From: Bin55 sp963664665
GTDB taxonomy: Bacteria > Pseudomonadota > Gammaproteobacteria > Pseudomonadales > Azotimanducaceae
NCBI GenBank assembly: GCA_963664665.2
Contig: CAXXMH010000004.1
Location: 1,116,001 to 1,180,000 of the forward strand
Reading direction: 5' to 3'
DNA: 64,000 nt
A program made the position numbers and the translations under genes. Of this stretch, positions 60,714 through 64,000 are shown piece after piece; within the stretch, counting starts at the first letter, position 1, and each line of letters begins with the position of its first letter. The notes under the pieces are model-generated. The model worked only from the letters and a program-made list of their open reading frames with translations. It had not been told where the DNA came from and did no database searches.

Positions 60714-63700
60714 TTGTCACTTTTACTCCCCATAGATCAAGTTAGCGACACGCTCGCTCGAGTAGCGAGAATCGGGTTGTTTGCCTCCACCGCATTTGTG
60801 CTTGGTTTCGTTGCAGTGGACGTCGACGCGCAAAGTTCGGACGTTCAATCAGACAGGGACGCGTTGGTTGCACTGTATGAGGCGACGGACGGAGATAACT
60901 GGGCTTTCAATACGAACTGGATGTCCGACGCGGCGTTAGGCGATTGGTACGGCGTCAACACCAATGCGGCTGGACGCGTTGTGAGCGTGTATCTCAGAGG
61001 AAGACCGGGTTCATTTGGACGAGCTCCAACACCGCACGGATTATCGGGTCAGCTACCAGAAGAGATTGGTAATCTCTCTCACCTTACAAACTTAAATCTC
61101 GGCACTAACAATCTTCAAGGTTCATTACCAAAGTCACTCGGTAACCTTGAGCGATTGACTCAGCTGAATTTAGAGGACAACGATCTTTCGGGGTATATTC
61201 CCGCGGAGATTGGCGATCTGTCGAGACTGACGTCATTACGACTAGCTAACAATCAATTAACGGGTCCGATTCCGACCGAACTCGGGAGCCGCAAGCGACT
61301 AACGTTTCTTGATCTAAATGGGAATGGGTTACTCGGTCAGATACCGATTGAACTAGGAAATCTGACCCGACTGACGGCGTTACTGCTCAATGGCAACTAC
61401 CTTTTCGGCGAAATACCGCCGGAGATTGGTGAATTGACAGAATTGCAGCGCTTGACTCTGGATGGTAATAGCCTGTCCGGCGAAATTGGGGATTGGATCG
61501 GTGATCTTGACAGTCTGAATTACCTCTCGGTGTTCGACAATAACCTGAGTGGCGAAATACCGCCAACCATCGGCAACCTAGTCGATCTTATTGAGCTGGA
61601 TCTTGCGAGCAATAACTTTTCAGGATCGTTGCCTAATGAAGTGAACGCACTAACGGAGTTGGAGTATCTCGATGTAAGCCGTAACGAACTCAGTGGTCGC
61701 ATCAACCCGGAACTCACGAAACTCAATCAGCTTTCGTATCTGAATCTAGGTAACAACAACCTAACCGGTCCTGTGATTTCCGGTCTGAGACACTTACCTA
61801 GTCTACAGATTCTGTACCTCGCGAACAACAATCTCAGTGGACCAGTTCCCACTCGGTTTGTCGACTCCCCAAATATCCTCCTCTTCAGCATCGCCGGAAA
61901 TCAAGTCTGTGTTCCCGGTACTCACAGTTTCATATTTTGGCTTGGAAACGTAGCGATCCACGACATCAGTGCGCTGAGATTCTGCAACGCGACAGATCGG
62001 TCAATCCTGGAACGGTTGTACGACGAGACGGGTGGAGACACCTGGACGAATAACGCAGGTTGGGCGGACGATGAACTGGCTTTAGAACGCTGGTACGGAA
62101 TTGAGACTGATGAACTCGGCCGAGTCGTTTCAATCGATCTTGGCAACAACGGCTTGGAAGGAACCTTACCGCTGGGACTCGGTTCGCTCACGCAGCTCGC
62201 GGACTTGGATCTCGAGGGGAACATGCTTACCGGGCGTTTGCCGCTTTCGCTTCGCCGACTTGACCTCGATGAGATTCAGTTTGCGGATACAAATCTGTGC
62301 GTACCTCAAGAGATGGGATTTCAGGCTTGGTTGGATGCCTCAGTAAGCCACGCTGGCTCTGGACTTTCTTGCGATCCGCTAACGCAGCGGGATGTCATGG
62401 CTATGTTATTCGCGGAAACTAAGGGGAACACTTGGACCGAAGCTACGAATTGGCTGACATCCGAGCCACTTGAAGTCTGGCACGGGGTTGATGTGGACGC
62501 GGACGGAAATGTAACGGCAATAAGAATTGCCGCGAACAATTTATCCGGCAGCATCCCTCTCGAACTCGCAAGACTCCCGCAGCTTCATACACTCAATCTT
62601 GAAGGTAATGCACTTAGCGGGACGATTCCGCCGGAGCTCGGAAATCTAAATCATTTGACTTCGATAAGACTCGGCTTTAACCAACTTTCTGGCAACCTAC
62701 CTGCCGAGATTGGTAACCTAGAGAATCTCTCTAGTCTTGACCTTTCATTCAACCGCTTGACGGGTGGCATTCCGACAGAAATAGGGAGTCTAGGCGATCT
62801 TGAGACCTTGAACCTTAATGGGAACGGCTTAACCGGCACGATTCCAACGGAAATTGCGAATCTAACGGACCTCAAGGAGCTGAGTCTTGCCTTCAATGAG
62901 TTGAGCGGCAACATTCCTAGCGCTATCGGAGGTCTTCGTGAGTTAAGGACACTTGAGCTGCAGTACAACGGATTGAGTGGACCCATCCCATCAGAAATTG
63001 GGAATCTAAGTCGTCTAGAGAGATTGTGGTTGCATTTCAACGATTTCACTGGTGAGATTCCGCCGGAAATTGGCAATCTTGCAAACCTTGAAGTCCTCAA
63101 TCTTCAGTTCAACCGATTAGGCGGCAAAATCCCGCAAGAACTTGGCAACCTAGCGAATTTAGAGTGGTTATACCTGACTTTCAACAAGCTCGAAGGCGAC
63201 ATACCGGCTGAGCTCGGGAACCTAGCAAAGCTGAATTTCTTGGTCCTTGACTTTAATCGGCTGAAAGGATCGATCCCAAGTGAACTAGGCAATCTCAGCG
63301 AGCTTGCAGTTATTAATCTTCAGGAGAACGAATTAAGTGGTGAGATACCCGATGAACTTGGCGAGCTAACCGAGCTCCAGTCCCTCGAATTGAATGGGAA
63401 CGACTTATCTGGCAACGTACCAGAGTCGCTTGGAAGCTTGAGTGCGTTAGAGGGCCTTTACTTACACGACAATGATCTTGAAGGGTCGATTCCGAAAGAA
63501 TATAGCGGTCTCGCGGAGCTTCGATTCTTAACGCTTAGCCACAACGCTGAATTTTCGGGTCCGATTCCAATCGAATTGACTGACCTTAAGCATATTGAAG
63601 TATTTCTAACTGTCGGAACAGACATATGTCTTCCAACTGACCAAGTATTTAGTGAGTGGTTAATTCGCGTCTACAAACGTCGACTTAGGCGTTGTGCATC

Positions 63701-64000
63701 TAATGGTCCATTGGTGGTACTTCTGACTCAACCCGTACAGTCTCACGAGTATCCGGTACCGTTGGTTGCGGGTGAACAGGCTCTGTTGCGCATTTTTCCG
63801 GCGGAGGCCAATGAGGTCACGAACGAGATTCCTGACGTTCGTGCACGTTTCTATCAGGATGATCAGGAAACGTATGTAGCAAATGTGCCAGCACGCGTGC
63901 TGTCTGCGCCGACGATAGTTGATCCGGGAAATCTAGCAAGCACATCGAATGTGGAAATCCCGGGAGCCGTAATTCAGCCAGGTCTCGAGCTCGAAATTGA
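60714..64000 (+). CDS. Very large secreted leucine-rich-repeat protein (partial)
   Basis: The frame is open to the window edge (1095 codons). The TTG at 60714 follows AGGA and gives a signal peptide ('IGLFASTAFVLGFVAV', then 'DVDAQSS'); ATGs at 60573 and 60645 are alternatives. Three modules begin with a related capping unit ('DALVALYEATDGDNW', 'SILERLYDETGGDTW', 'DVMAMLFAETKGNTW', each followed by 'W.GV/I...' and 'GRV'), and carry about 12, 2 and 15 plant-type LRRs of 24 residues ('L..L.L..N.LSG.IP.E.GNL'). After residue ~1000 a different domain starts ('PLVAGEQALLRIFP', 'IPGAVIQPGLE'), the kind seen before peptidase-like regions in such proteins. Probably binds or processes surface ligands; this is inference. 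Confidence 0.88.
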   Translation, partial: MSLLLPIDQVSDTLARVARIGLFASTAFVLGFVAVDVDAQSSDVQSDRDALVALYEATDGDNWAFNTNWMSDAALGDWYGVNTNAAGRVVSVYLRGRPGSFGRAPTPHGLSGQLPEEIGNLSHLTNLNLGTNNLQGSLPKSLGNLERLTQLNLEDNDLSGYIPAEIGDLSRLTSLRLANNQLTGPIPTELGSRKRLTFLDLNGNGLLGQIPIELGNLTRLTALLLNGNYLFGEIPPEIGELTELQRLTLDGNSLSGEIGDWIGDLDSLNYLSVFDNNLSGEIPPTIGNLVDLIELDLASNNFSGSLPNEVNALTELEYLDVSRNELSGRINPELTKLNQLSYLNLGNNNLTGPVISGLRHLPSLQILYLANNNLSGPVPTRFVDSPNILLFSIAGNQVCVPGTHSFIFWLGNVAIHDISALRFCNATDRSILERLYDETGGDTWTNNAGWADDELALERWYGIETDELGRVVSIDLGNNGLEGTLPLGLGSLTQLADLDLEGNMLTGRLPLSLRRLDLDEIQFADTNLCVPQEMGFQAWLDASVSHAGSGLSCDPLTQRDVMAMLFAETKGNTWTEATNWLTSEPLEVWHGVDVDADGNVTAIRIAANNLSGSIPLELARLPQLHTLNLEGNALSGTIPPELGNLNHLTSIRLGFNQLSGNLPAEIGNLENLSSLDLSFNRLTGGIPTEIGSLGDLETLNLNGNGLTGTIPTEIANLTDLKELSLAFNELSGNIPSAIGGLRELRTLELQYNGLSGPIPSEIGNLSRLERLWLHFNDFTGEIPPEIGNLANLEVLNLQFNRLGGKIPQELGNLANLEWLYLTFNKLEGDIPAELGNLAKLNFLVLDFNRLKGSIPSELGNLSELAVINLQENELSGEIPDELGELTELQSLELNGNDLSGNVPESLGSLSALEGLYLHDNDLEGSIPKEYSGLAELRFLTLSHNAEFSGPIPIELTDLKHIEVFLTVGTDICLPTDQVFSEWLIRVYKRRLRRCASNGPLVVLLTQPVQSHEYPVPLVAGEQALLRIFPAEANEVTNEIPDVRARFYQDDQETYVANVPARVLSAPTIVDPGNLASTSNVEIPGAVIQPGLELEI

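Noticed and set aside
60714..64000. CRISPR-like array suggested by regular ~72-base repetition
   Set aside because: The repeats are degenerate, in frame and encode 24-residue LRRs; there are no spacers.

Overview
The window looks like chromosomal DNA of a free-living or host-associated gammaproteobacterium. The support is gene content and order: a system-I cytochrome c maturation cluster (ccmABCD...EFGHI), smc-zipA-ligA in the order known from Pseudomonas-like genomes, tesA diverging from ybbA-ybbP, ttcA next to a YheU-type gene, and single copies of trhO, bolA, yaaA, lepB, prc, terC and a DUF1244 gene. Base composition is near 50% GC outside two GC-richer insertion sequences and several AT-rich gaps. 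Many starts appear to be TTG. Three PhyH-type dioxygenases, two Gfo/Idh/MocA oxidoreductases, a sugar-phosphate isomerase-like TIM barrel, a tandem CaiB-like protein and a very large LRR protein recall marine and sponge-associated lineages; that last point is inference only. No rRNA, tRNA or CRISPR array was recognised.

Layout. 1-3077 (minus): the 5' part of a Gfo/Idh/MocA-aldo/keto reductase fusion running off the window, then an LpxA-type acyltransferase translationally coupled to a PhyH dioxygenase. 3119-4785: an IS200/IS605-family element with intact, divergent tnpA and tnpB. 4923-11875 (plus): a tight operon of a LolA-like periplasmic protein, two FtsX/LolC-type permeases, a LolD-type ATPase, an outer-membrane barrel candidate and gamma-glutamyltransferase. 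12141-12992: second PhyH gene. 13055-14755: an IS4-like element whose 14-bp inverted repeats and 9-bp target duplication can be read directly. 15108-19645: acnA and a ThrRS without a TGS domain. 19642-22861 (minus): prc, lepB, DUF1244. 22959-28653: terC, a secreted unknown, yaaA, a DUF4143 ATPase, a PP2C phosphatase and bolA. 28661-34585: trhO, tesA, ybbA, ybbP, ttcA, yheU-like.

34621-42894 is the ccm cluster, interrupted between ccmD and ccmE by an opposite-strand PhyH gene. 42898-51260 holds smc, an inserted minus-strand methyltransferase, zipA (with two hairpins before its start) and ligA. 51293-60492 is accessory metabolism: a secreted EEP-family nuclease/phosphatase, an unknown protein with a possible di-iron motif, a DUF169 protein, a crotonase, a tandem CaiB-like protein lacking the usual Asp in both halves, a membrane-anchored unknown, a TIM-barrel isomerase and a Gfo/Idh/MocA oxidoreductase. 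From 60714 to the end runs a secreted protein with about 28 leucine-rich repeats in three blocks.

The best candidates for undescribed biology are the Lol-like envelope cassette, the PhyH-LpxA couple, the Asp-less tandem CaiB protein with its neighbours, and the three-module LRR protein.
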